This document shows positions 1 to 10,604 of a DNA stretch of 64,000 nt, one piece after another. Position numbers and translations under genes: made by a program. Below the pieces are notes generated by a model. That model had not been told where the DNA came from. It did no database searches and saw only the letters and a list, made by a program, of their open reading frames with translations. The DNA is from Tillandsia leiboldiana (taxonomy: Eukaryota > Streptophyta > Magnoliopsida > Poales > Bromeliaceae), in assembly GCA_029204045.2 (NCBI GenBank), contig JAQNDB010000470.1, positions 1 to 64,000 on the forward strand, written 5' to 3'. Within the stretch, counting starts at the first letter, position 1, and each line of letters begins with the position of its first letter.

Positions 1-4
1 CAAG

Positions 5-1325
5 TGTTCGGAATTTGAGTTGGCGTAGTTTCGTGAAAGTCTCAAGTCTTGAAGATTGAAGGTGAAGAAAGTTGGATCATTTACTCATCTCAAGAAAGAG
101 AATTCAAAAGGATCAGGTATGTTTAACTAAAGAATTTTGTGTGATCCGAATACTTCTTGTAGTGTAGAAACACTTGGAAGAATCTTTCATTGCATAAAAA
201 TCAAAAACTGGACTTGGGACATGTTCAGGATCCGATCAGGTTGTTCGATCCGGATCCCGAAGGTGGTTCGTTCATACATCGTCGCAATCCGGATCGTAGT
301 CTCTTGATCCGGATCCCGAACGTTGAGTTTACCATCTACCTTGAACGATCCGGATCTTGCTTCGCAATCCGGATCCCGAACGTTGATGTTTGGTGAACTG
401 TATGAACGATCCGGATCGTAGTCACATGATCCGATCCCGAACCTTCGTTTTTCTGGAATTGGCTGTTTCGTTATGACGATCCGGATCCAGTTATCACGAT
501 CCGGATCGCCGTCCGTAAAATCCAGAAATGGCAGGTTTTTGATTCTTATCTCCTTCCTAGGGTTTCTAACCTATAAATAGACCCTATGACTCTTTTTCTA
601 GGGTGAATCCACATAGCCGTCATTTTCATATATATCTTATACGGCTATAGATCCACATATAGAGAAGAAAGGAATCATTAGAGAATACTCTATGTTTCTT
701 CATCTATATTGATTAGTTTGATTCTAGGTTTTCATACTCACATCTTGAGTTGAATCAAACTAATGAATACTTAGATGGTATTTCCGATCTATCTTTGATC
801 TAAGTATTCGGCGGATCATCACCACCCAAAAACAACGATTTACCCCAAAATCGGCGCGTGGATTCGCGTGTCCTTGTGGATTCAAGGTTCAACGCTCTCG
901 TGGATTCGGAGCGAGGCACGTTCGTGGATTCGAAGGTGCTTTGGGTGAAGACCGTGGATTCGGTCGGACGTCGTGGATTCGACGTTGGACGCCGTGGATT
1001 CGGCGTTGGGCGCAGATCGTGGATTCGAGAAGCGTCTGGAGCGAGCGGAGAAGATCCTCTAGGAGCGTATGGAAAAGGTTGAGTCGTAAGTGTGTACGGT
1101 AAATCACCTTGTACGTGTTTTAATTCTAGTGGATTTCTGCCGTGTTATCGGTCCCGTGGTTTTTACTCCGGTGATGGAGTTTTCCACGTAAAAATCTTGC
1201 GTGTTATTTTATTTTCCGCATTGGGTTTTATCGCAACGATTTTTGGAGTGTTTATACGTTTACACCTATTCACCCCCCTCTAGGTGTTTCTTCCCCTATT
1301 TAGATCCGTATTATATAACCCAACA
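5..1325 (+). repeat. SirA-1 5' LTR
   Basis: It matches the 3' LTR at 9747-11083 along its length but is 16 bp shorter because of scattered small indels (for example AC missing at its first bases, and TATAACCC for TATACGACCC at its end). It holds the GATCCGGATC array (about 228-507), the TATA box TATAAATAG (572-580) and the TGGATT hairpin array (about 855-1036). Confidence 0.92.
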
Positions 1326-1327
1326 AG

Positions 1328-1339
1328 TGGTATCAGAGC
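1328..1339 (+). promoter_or_regulatory. SirA-1 primer binding site (initiator tRNA-Met)
   Basis: TGGTATCAGAGC starts two bases after the LTR end and is complementary to the 3' end of plant initiator tRNA-Met, the usual primer for minus-strand synthesis in plant copia elements. Confidence 0.9.
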
Positions 1340-1358
1340 GGGAATAGGGTTGTGAACA

Positions 1359-3389
1359 ATGGTTGAAGGTGGAAACATCAATCGACCCCCTTTCTTTGAT
1401 GGAACAAATTATGCGTACTGGAAAGTACGGATGAAAGCCTTTTTATCTTCCATCGACGAAAAGGGTGTGGCATTCACTTGAATCAGGATGGATCTAATCC
1501 AACTGAACTTATCTCTGATGTTCACACCTTAAACCTAGGTCGAAATGGACCAAGGAAGAGTTTGAGTTACTCTCTTACAATGGCAAGGGAAATTAATGCT
1601 ATTTTTAATGCCTTATCTCAAACTGACTTCTCTCGCGTCTCGGCATGTGAGACTGCGAAAGAAATCTGGGATGTTCTCCAGGTTACACATGAGGGAACTA
1701 ACCTCGTGAAGATTCAGAAACTGCAGATGCTTACGAGCAAGTTTGACTCTATTTTGATGGCAGAACTGAATCTTTCACGGACTACTATTACACGATTGCA
1801 AGACACTCGTAAACCTCATGTGCTAATCTGGGAGGAGAAGATTCCAGAATTTAAGATTGTAAGAAAAATCTTAAGAACTCTTCCTGAACCGATTTCGCCC
1901 AAAGGTTACTGCCATTGAAACTATTAAACACCCGGACGAAATACGTGTAGAGGAATTAGTTGGTTCATTACAAACATATGAAATGACTTCTAATACTAAC
2001 AATTCTTCTGGAAAAGCATCCACTTCTAAGTCTTCAGGTTATGCGTTGAAAACAAACTAAGGAAGACGACGCGGATACATCCTCCTCGGACGATGACGAG
2101 AACCTTCTATGGAGGAATTTGAGAAGCAGCTCGCTCTCTGACAAGGACAGTTTCGCCGCAACTTCCGAAGGGGTAATTCAACGCAAATCTCCATCCCTTC
2201 GGAAAGTGGAACAAAGGCAAGGGTCTCCAAGTCACAGTCAAGAAAGCAGGAGAACTTCTCAAAGGATAAGAAAAGTCAGAAGGACAACTGCAATGCTTCA
2301 AAATGTCGAGGCTACGGCCACATTGCAACGGAGTGTCCTAACAAGTATCGGCAAAGAAGAAGGCGATGCAAGTCATCACTTGGGACTGACAACTCAACGT
2401 CAATGAGTCGTCTTCAAGTGATGAAGAAAAGAGCTCCACCGCATTCCACGCGTCCACATCTTCACCATTCATGTGCTTAATGGCAAGTACATCCGAGTCG
2501 TTGTCCAACTCCACTGTTGAAAAGATTGCAACGGACAACGAATCGGATGATTCGGAAGGTGAAGAGTTTGCTCTAGCCTATCATAGATCTATACGGGATT
2601 TAAGGAAACCGGCTAAGCAAAACAAGGGGTTGAGAGTGGAGATTACAGGATCTCGAAGAAGAAGTAAAAAGGGTAACTTCTCTCTCGACCGATCTTGAAG
2701 TGGAAAGGGATAATTTGATAAAAGCAAATGTTTCCCTTTCAAGAGTCCAATAAGCAGCTCGAGAAGAACTATATAGATATGATGAACAAAGCAAACTATC
2801 TCTCGAAGCTCTATGGCGAGGGCCGACAGGAAAGACTGGAAATGACGGAGACCATTCTCCAACTCAAGGATGACTTACAGCAATTCTTTTCAGGAAGGAG
2901 TAAGTTGGATATAACATCTTGGTCTCGGTCAAACAAATCGGTTCGGCCTCGGGTACACTCAAACTGGAAACAGTCCAAGTTCGAGTGGGACAGTTTTTGT
3001 GCCTCAGTCGGTATCCTCCTCCTCCGACACCGGAATTCAAGACAAACAACGACACAAACCTACCTCATTCTCCTCGGAATCGTCAAGCTCAAAGGTATGT
3101 TTTCGTTGTAATTGTGCAGGGCACATCGAAAGAAATTGCGAGATTGAAGCTCAAAGAACAAATCAACCACATCTTGCAATTGCTACCAATAAGCTCACTT
3201 CCCGGAATTCAAGGAAGGATTTTTCAAAAGAAAAGGAACATTGGTAGCACCTCAAACAAGACGATGGCAAAAGAAAAGATCAATCATACAAGACGTCGTC
3301 TTCAAGGAGAATCTCTCAACCCTTTACCAACATACTCTAAAACTCAAAAGGTTTGGGTATGCAAAGGTGACACCCCTCCTTGTCTTTAA
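1359..3389 (+). pseudogene. SirA-1 gag, broken by many small indels
   Basis: The ATG at 1359 aligns with the intact SirA-2 gag start, and the end aligns with its stop (TAA 3387-3389). Between them the reading frame moves many times: an extra A near 1463, missing bases in the LKPRSKW stretch, an inserted A near 1590, and more through both zinc-knuckle regions. Pieces of every part of the SirA-2 protein can be recognised across frames, so this is a frame-broken copy rather than a different gene. Many changes are single-base insertions or losses, often in short homopolymers, which is as compatible with long-read error as with decay. Confidence 0.85.
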
Positions 3390-3451
3390 TCGTTCTACGA
3401 TTAAAATCTTGTATAGTTTATGTAGACTATTTCTTTTCTTCTTTTTCTTTT

Positions 3452-5929
3452 GGCCGACCCGTCAACCATCTTTGGGAGGTAAATGGTACATCTTTTTATT
3501 GGTTGATGATTTCTCTCGGTTTTCATGGGTAGCATTTTGAGTGAGAGAGAAAGCTGATACGTTTGACTCTTTTCATGAGATTTTGCCATCGTATTATGAT
3601 TGAAAAGAATGAAAAGATCATTCGTGTTAGAAGTGATAGGGGGTGGAGAATTCATAAATTCAAAATTCATTGACTTTTTGTACTTCACAATGGCATTAAG
3701 CATGAATTCTCGGCACCCTATACACCTCAGCAGAATGGTGTTGTTGAGCGCAAAAACAGGGTTGTTCAAGAGATGGCGCGTGTGATGCTTCATAGCCGGA
3801 AATTACCGCTACATTTTTGGGCTGAAGCTGTGAACACCGCTGTCTATGTCATTAACAGAGTGTATTTGCGCCCAGGAACCTTGAATACACCATATGAGCT
3901 GTGGTTTAGTAGAAAACCGGATATCAAGTACTTTCGTATCTTCGGGAGTCGATGTTACATCTTACGTGACCGTGAAAATCTTGGAAAGTTCGACTATCGA
4001 AGTGATGAAGGGATCTTTTTGGGTTATTCTACGAATAGCAGAGCATATCGAGTATGTAAACATTGAATCTAAGACGATTGTAGAATCTATAAAGTTAAGG
4101 TAGATGGAAGCTTCTCATTTTGAATCTGAAAAATCTACCCTCGATATCTCTCTAGATGATGATTCTCCTGCTAGTGCATCTTCTCATAATAACACTTCCA
4201 ATATAATGATGCATCTAATGGTTCTTCTAGTTATCTGATGTGCAGGAATCATCTCGTGTACCTCCGAGTACTCCGTTTCAACAAACGCTACGAATCTCCA
4301 AGGATCATCCGGAATCGAACATCATTGGAGATCCACAAGAAGGAGTTAGAACTCGAAGGCAGTTGGTTTGCGGATTGCTTGCTACGTATCTTTAATCGAA
4401 CCAAAGACAATAGATGAAGCTCTTCAGGATGACTACTGGATTAAAGCAATGCAGGAAGAGCTCCATCAATTTGAGCGAAACAAAGTCTGGGAAATTAACG
4501 AAGCCTCCAAAGCAACATAATGTGATAGGTACCAAATGGATCTTCAAGAACAAGAAAGATGAAGATGGTACTATCATCAGGAACAAGGCACGACTAGTTG
4601 CTCAAGGCTACTCTCAAGTAGAAGGTATAGACTTTGACGAAACTTTCGCCCCTGTAGCTAGACTCGAGTCCATTCGTATATTGTTTGCTATTGCTTGTCA
4701 TTTTAAAATCAAATATTTCAAATGGACGTCAAGAGCGCATTTCTAAATGGATTTTTAAATGAGGAAGTTTATGTAGCTCAACCGAAAGGTTTTGTAGATC
4801 ATAAACAACCTAACCATGTTTTTCGTTTGAAAAGGCTCTTTACGGTCTGAAACAAGCACCGCGAGCATGGTACGAAAGGTTAACAAAGCACCTTTGGAGA
4901 AGGGCTATACTCGAGGGGGAGCTGACAGGACTCTCTTTGTGAAGCATTATCAAAATAATTTCATTGTAGCACAAATCTATGTCGATGACATTGTATTTGG
5001 TGCAACAAAAGATAATGATGCTTCTAAATTCGCGGAGACCATGGAAAGCGAATTTGAGATGTCCATGATGGGCGAACTGTCTTATTTCCTTGGATTGCAA
5101 ATTAAACAAAATGATGAAGGTATTCACTTGAGTCAATCCAAGTATGCACTGGAGTTGGTCAAAAAGTTTGATCTAGAAAATTGTAAAGATTTTCCAACTC
5201 CAATGGGAACTAGCCACAAGGGACTTGGAAGTGAATCACATAGTGAGAATGTAGACGAGAAACTGTATAGAAGTATGATTGGAAGTCTACTTTACCTCAC
5301 GGCTAGTCGCCCGGATATATCCTTTAGTGTTGGGATTTGCGCGAGATATCAATCAGCACCAAAGGAGGTTCACCTGAAAAGCGGTGAAACGGATCATCCG
5401 GTACATCAAAGGATCAATTAATTTCGGAATTTGGTATCCTATGGGAACAAGTCTGGACATTGTTGGATACTCAGATGCCGATTGGGCAGGATCAGTGGAT
5501 GATCGGAAAAGCACGAGTGGTGCATGCTTCTATCTTGGCCATTGCCTTGTTGCATGGCACAGTAAAAAGCAGAATTGCATAGCACTCTCGACTGCCGAAG
5601 CGGAATACATTTCAGCTGGAAGTTGCTCACTCAACTCATTTGGATGAAAAGCGTATTGAGTGACTTCCGCATTTCAGCATCTTCCCACCTCGGTAACAAT
5701 TCTTTGTGACAACACAAGTGCAATTAACATTTCTAAAACCCTGTGTTGCACTCTAGAACAAACATATTGAACTTAGATATCATTTTCTTAGAGAGCTAGT
5801 TGAATCAAATACTCTTCAACTTTCATATATTTCAACTGAGGATCATTAGCTGACATTCTAACAAAACCTTTGGATCAAAAACGTTTTATTCATTTACGAA
5901 AAGCAATTGGGTTGCTTTCCTTGAAATAA
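3452..5929 (+). pseudogene. SirA-1 truncated pol (IN core, RT, RNase H), frameshifted
   Basis: It begins at the GPTRQPSLGGKW part of the integrase, directly after a 60-base T-rich linker, and ends with TAA at 5927-5929. Integrase core, RT (palm motif YVDDIVFGA near 4978) and RNase H (YSDADW, AEAEYIS) are recognisable in several frames. The protease, the HHCC gag-pre-integrase domain and the first Asp of the integrase triad, present in SirA-3, are absent; the same junction occurs in SirA-2. Numerous indels further break the frame (about 3540, 3590, 3690, 4090, 4200, 4490, 4730, 4830, 5380, 5680). Not expressible as written. Confidence 0.85.
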
Positions 5930-6865
5930 TCTTCTTTTTGAAATCTTTGCTTAGGATAGGTTTTGTATTTGTTTTTGTTTTGTTCTTTATCTATGTTTGT
6001 ACATAGGACATTAATTGAGCATAGATCATAATTGACTTTAATTGCATCTGTTCACACATTTAGAAATTTATTATGCTTTTGCCATCATAATATTTCTTTG
6101 TTGCAATGATCGTTTATGTTAATTAAATCATCTTCTAAAGTGATCAAAGTCAATTTCTCTCTCAATGATCTCTTGGTATAGTCATTATCTTATTTGACTG
6201 TTTAGTCGAGTATGAAATCGAGATCAATTTTTGGTTGAATACTTTATATCTTAAATAATTGATAGCCAATTGAGGGGGAGTCAAAGATAATGTAATATGC
6301 TCAAAAGATGTGGAAAGAGTTACATCCCAATGAGGAGTGTGAAACTACCACCACATGGAGGAAAGAGCTACCACCTCGGTCGTCCGAGTATTGTGTGCAG
6401 CTACCACATGTATACCAAGCATGGTTGTTCAAATTTTTGATTAAGTAAAATGCATGTTGAAATACTTGACTCTGTCAAATTTCAAGGTTGGTATAAGGTG
6501 GAATTTTAAAGAAAGATGCTCAAAGAGCCACTCTCTTCAACAGATTGTCTAGAAATATTATCTACTATATTTGGGATTTCAAACATCTATTGATCTTTGT
6601 ATTTCATTTTCTTTACTGAATTGATGATTTGATAAAGGCATTACTCATAAGATCAAGTTAGATGTGATTGAAGGTGTTCAACTTTAAGGGATTTAATTTT
6701 TGTAAATTTTCGTTTCATTTTGGATATTATTGATAGATTTGGCATAATCTAATTCTTGTTGTATGAAACGATGATTTTTGTTTAAAGTTGATACACATTT
6801 GTGCTTACAATCTTTTTCTGGATTTTCCTGAATTTCTCTGAAATTTTCTAAAGAAAAAGTTGGGG
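5930..6865 (+). other. SirA-1 non-coding region between pol and aORF, with conserved block
   Basis: This is AT-rich and has no supported ORF. A GAGGGGGAG tract lies near 6272. The stretch 6303-6411 and a second piece at 6486-6531 recur in SirA-2, SirA-3 and, despite wide divergence elsewhere, in SirE. It contains a 5-bp hairpin CTCGG-TCGT-CCGAG at 6375-6388. Confidence 0.75.
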
Positions 6866-7038
6866 CCGATCCGGATCGGGCAAGGTGATCCGGATCCCGA
6901 ACGCAGGTTTTCTCCTGCGGGCTGACGATCCGGATTGGACCTGCCGATCCGGATCCCGAACGCAGTTTTCTTACTGCGGGTAGCCGATCCGGATCGCAGT
7001 TATGAACTGATCCGGATCGCGGCTAGGTTTTTATAAAG
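6866..7038 (+). promoter_or_regulatory. Internal promoter-like array upstream of SirA-1 aORF
   Basis: Six copies of (G/A)ATCCGGAT(C/T) lie in about 155 bp, alternating with CCCGAACGCAG and inverted partners CTGCGGG, followed about 13 bp later by TATAAAG (7032-7038). The same palindrome crowds the LTR upstream of its TATA box. This suggests a second start site for the aORF; promoter activity is inferred, not shown. Confidence 0.6.
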
Positions 7039-7154
7039 AACAAAAGGGTTTTGATTTCTTTTACTCCAATCTTTTGTTCAAAAGTTTCCAGAGCGCTTCT
7101 CTCTAGATTTCATCCTCCTTGGAAGCTTTCAAACTCAAAGTTCTTCAATTCCAA

Positions 7155-7536
7155 GTAAGTTTTATTGATCAAATCTCGGTTTTTCACCGTTTTTTCTCTT
7201 TTCCTCCTCAAACGCACGAATTTCTTGGATCAACTTTGTTTGTGGATGGTTTTTGATCAAATTTCTTTTGAAATAAGGACTCTGGGTTGTTTAGTTTTGA
7301 TTATATGCTAGGTTTTCTCCTGATTAACGGATTTTTAGGCTTCGATTTCTAAAATTCGGTTTTAGGGCATATAACAAGGATTTTCGAAATTCATGCAATT
7401 GATCTATTTTTAGAAGTCCTTTTGCAAAACTAATTTGATTCTTAGTCTCTCTACATGATTATGATTGTTTGGGTACAATTTTTCAAATCTTTGAAAATTA
7501 ATAATTTTTCATGTGTTCTTGAGTTGGTCTTCACAG
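7155..7536 (+). other. Predicted 5'-UTR intron of SirA-1 aORF (382 nt)
   Basis: The donor is CCAA|GTAAGT and the acceptor TCTTCACAG|GA, with an AT-rich, T-rich interior. The equivalent sites are kept in SirA-2 (24510 to 24133, minus) and SirA-3 (46864-47248), although the sequence around the acceptor has changed. The exon before it would start at about 7060 under the TATAAAG box. Splicing is a prediction. Confidence 0.55.
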
Positions 7537-7566
7537 GATTTAAATCTTCTTAAAGCACTTGGATCA

Positions 7567-8922
7567 ATGGGAGTCTCATGGATCATTCTTTTGTTGGTCA
7601 CAATAGTGCACACTCGGGCCACAAACAAATTAAAGAGAGCTAAGAAAACACAACAAAAAGGTGAATTTGTCGAGGTCAGTGATACAGAGGTGGATTGTCA
7701 CGAGATAGATTGGACTGCATTGACAGATGATGATGAATCATTGCCTGAACAAAAGGCGTCCGATGCTTCGAAAGGAAAAGCACCCATGGACAAAGGAAAA
7801 GCGCCTATGACTAAACCAACCATCTCTGTGAAAAGGAAACGAGTAACTAGACGTTTTGGACTACGACGAGACGCTGATTTTAACACACCGATAGTTCCTG
7901 ACTCCCCGCCTCGCGTGGAAGGAGTGTTCGTCAGCATGGATCGCGTTCGAGCGTTTGAACGTCGTGAATGCATCGGTGAACGTCATGTCAACATTGAAGC
8001 TCTCCGAAATCACTCACCAGAGTTTGGAACCTTGATTGAGCAAGATAATCTCATCCAAGTCTGCCGATTCCCCGAACTACTTGGGTATTGTTTGTATCGT
8101 GTAAGGACCTTTTACACGAATGCAACACATCTTCAAGAAGGAGAACATGGATCAATGCATTTCTATACAATTATCCAAGGGATGAAACTTAAAATCACTC
8201 CGCAGCTAATTGGCGAAGTTCTTGGAATGGAATCTAACACATCGGGGGTCAACTTTTTGAAAGGAAAAAGTTTGACGAATGCCTTGTGGCGAACAGTGAT
8301 AGATAAAATTTGTTTGGAAGGAACGAATTCAGCTAATGGTAAAAGTGTAAAATCCAAACATCTTCGACTGGAGTACCGATTTCTAAATTTCATCACGTGT
8401 TACAACATTCTACCTAACATGCAGACTAAGGTCGTGAGATGGGAGAGACTGCTGTTCCTATATCTCTTAGGTCATCCCTCTGAGGCTGTAGGATTGAACA
8501 TGAATATCCCCTACATAATTTGGAATAGAATGTCAAGATATATTGTACATCCTCATCCTTCTGAGCGACTTCCGTTTCCGTTAATCATCATGAGGATCTT
8601 ACAAAAGTTTGACATTGATATAAACTCGACATCTTATCAACACTGTTGGGGGATGATAGATGAGTCAACGATTGTGAAGTCACTTCACAAATTACCACAT
8701 GTTACTCCGACACATTCCACTGGAAAGAAACCTTGTGTCGGCACCTCGGCCTCACCGTCTCAACAAGCATCAGAACAAAGGCGAATGTCTGAAGAACTCG
8801 AGATCATAACGGCATCCCAAATTACATTGACCAAGAAAGTAAATTCAATGAGGAAATTGATCAAGAACATGTTCACTAAGATGGGATATAGTGCGTCTGA
8901 GGACTCAGACTCGGATGACTAA
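7567..8922 (+). CDS. SirA-1 additional 3' ORF (aORF), long form, 451 aa
   Basis: This is an intact ORF between pol and the 3' LTR. The start ATG at 7567 is chosen because it aligns with the aORF starts of SirA-2 and SirA-3 (MVITWIVFLL...); the frame stays open upstream only from a GTG. Residues 3-15 are hydrophobic (WIILLLVTIV), followed by a basic stretch, an acidic region, two KGKAPM repeats and KRKRVTRR (89-96, NLS-like). Residues about 150-370 resemble the plant retroelement-associated domain known as 'putative plant transposon protein' (Transposase_32), judged from memory of its pattern. The C-terminus has a short helical/coiled-coil segment and an acidic SEDSDSDD tail. It is not an integrase or a recognisable envelope protein; function unknown. 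It stays open while gag and pol beside it are broken. Confidence 0.72.
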   Translation: MGVSWIILLLVTIVHTRATNKLKRAKKTQQKGEFVEVSDTEVDCHEIDWTALTDDDESLPEQKASDASKGKAPMDKGKAPMTKPTISVKRKRVTRRFGLRRDADFNTPIVPDSPPRVEGVFVSMDRVRAFERRECIGERHVNIEALRNHSPEFGTLIEQDNLIQVCRFPELLGYCLYRVRTFYTNATHLQEGEHGSMHFYTIIQGMKLKITPQLIGEVLGMESNTSGVNFLKGKSLTNALWRTVIDKICLEGTNSANGKSVKSKHLRLEYRFLNFITCYNILPNMQTKVVRWERLLFLYLLGHPSEAVGLNMNIPYIIWNRMSRYIVHPHPSERLPFPLIIMRILQKFDIDINSTSYQHCWGMIDESTIVKSLHKLPHVTPTHSTGKKPCVGTSASPSQQASEQRRMSEELEIITASQITLTKKVNSMRKLIKNMFTKMGYSASEDSDSDD

Positions 8923-9746
8923 TTTGTGCTTTAACAATTTTTGTGCAGATTTGTGCAGGATTATTATCTCTTTAGTTCAGCTTTTAGGACTTACCTTTAG
9001 TTCTAGTTCTTACTTTTCGGAACAATTTTTGAAATCTTTAACTCTCCTTAAATTTTTGTGTTTTTGGCTAATTTTGTGACAAAAAGGGGGAGAGAGTTTA
9101 TAGAGAACTTGAACAATGATTGATTGAACATGATGATGTGTTGGAACATCAAAGGTAAGTTGAAACACAAAGGTAAGTAGAACTTCAACTTTTGGTTTTT
9201 CCATTTGTTTGAATGCATGCCTCGACTAACTATTTGCTAACTATTTGGGCATGTAATATAACTAACAAGTTGATGTTCACTAACAAGTTTGTGACACTTG
9301 GTTTTTGATTGCATAGAAGATATGTTGGTTCTTAACTCTGATCAATTACATATCTTTATATATATAAGATGTTCACAAACATGTTCATGACATTTGGTTT
9401 TTGATTGCAAAAAGGATATGTTGGTGTTTTAACTATGATCTGTTTACATATCTGAATGTATAAATGTCATGGTAAGTATAAATGAGTTTAAACTTCATCT
9501 CTGTTTGTGGTTTTTGAATAATACAAAATTCTTGAGGTATCTAACGATTTCTTTTGTCAAGAATGATTTCTTTTTGCAGAGAGTACAGATGTCTAAGTCT
9601 AGAGTCTGTTTTAGGAGTTTAACTCATGTATTGTATTTTGGATCTCCATTGTAAATTTTTGTTGTATGGTGATAGCAACAAAAATATCTTTTTGAACTTT
9701 CTTTAGTGGATCTATGTTTTGTCACGAAACCGCCAAAGGGGGAGAT
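8923..9746 (+). other. SirA-1 3' untranslated region with polypurine tracts
   Basis: There is no supported gene. GACAAAAAGGGGGAGAGAG lies near 9079-9097 and the functional-position PPT AAAGGGGGAGA at 9735-9745, one base before the 3' LTR. More than one such tract is a known Sirevirus trait. Confidence 0.8.
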
Positions 9747-9971
9747 TGTTACGGAATTTGAGTTGGCGTAGTTTCGTGAAAGTCTCAAGTCTTGAAGATT
9801 GAAGGTGAAGAAAGTTGGATCATTTAACTCAATCTCAAGAAAGAAGAATTCAAAAGGATCAGGTATGTTTAACTAAAGAATTTATGTGATCCGAATACTT
9901 CTTGTAGTGTAGAAACACTTGGAAGAATCTTTCATTGCATAAAAATCAAAAACTAGACTTGGGACATGTTC

Positions 9972-10258
9972 AGGATCCGGATCAGGTTGTTCGATCCGGA
10001 TCCCGAAGGTGGTTCGTTCATACATCGTTGCAATCCGGATCGTAGTCTCTTGATCCGGATCCCGAACGTTGAGTTTACCATCTACCTTGAACGATCCGGA
10101 TCTTGCTTCGCAATCCGGATCCCGAACGTTGATGTTTGGTGAACTGTATGAACGATCCGGATCGTAGTCACATGATCCGGATCCCGAACCTTCGTTTTTC
10201 TGGAATTGGCTATTTTGTTATGACGATCCGGATCCTAGTTATCACGATCCGGATCGCC
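9972..10258 (+). promoter_or_regulatory. GATCCGGATC palindrome cluster of the SirA LTR promoter
   Basis: Ten copies occur in under 300 bp, spaced about 20-40 bp; every second copy continues as CCCGAA(C/G). The cluster ends about 65 bp before TATA. Equivalent clusters: 228-507, 31160-31447 (minus), 36095-36383, 59505-59793, and in SirE 32672-32900 and 62452-62680. It is likely a binding-site array for a transcription factor; the factor is unknown. Confidence 0.65.
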
Positions 10259-10604
10259 GTCCGTAAATATCCAGAAATGGCAGGTTTTTGATTCTTATCT
10301 CCTTCCTAGGGTTTCTAACCTATAAATACACCCTATGACTCCTTTTCTAGGGTGAATCCACATAGCCGTCATTTTCTTGTATCATCTTATACGGCTATAG
10401 ATCCACATATAGAGAAGAAAGGAAATCATTAGAGAATACTCTATGTTTCTTCATCTATATTGATCAGTTTGATTCTAGGTTTTCATACTCACATCTTGAG
10501 TTGAATCAAACTAATGAATACTTAGATGGTATTTCCGATCTATCTTTGATCTAAGTATTCGGCGGATCATCACCACCCAAAAACAACGATTTACCCCAAA
10601 AATC

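Noticed and set aside
228..507. CRISPR-like spacing of GATCCGGATC repeats
   Set aside because: Eukaryotic LTR context, 10-bp palindromes, and 'spacers' that are the same in every LTR copy.
858..1082. Small ORFs repeating VDSR-like peptides
   Set aside because: They are a reading of the TGGATT hairpin array; frames shift between copies while pairing is kept.
1088..1135. Mini-intron in the SirA LTR (GGTAAATC to TTCTAG)
   Set aside because: About 30 nt between sites, too short for a plant intron.
7567..8922. Envelope glycoprotein in the aORF
   Set aside because: Only a short N-terminal hydrophobic stretch, no second membrane segment, no signal or fusion-like features; the central domain looks like the plant transposon-associated family instead.
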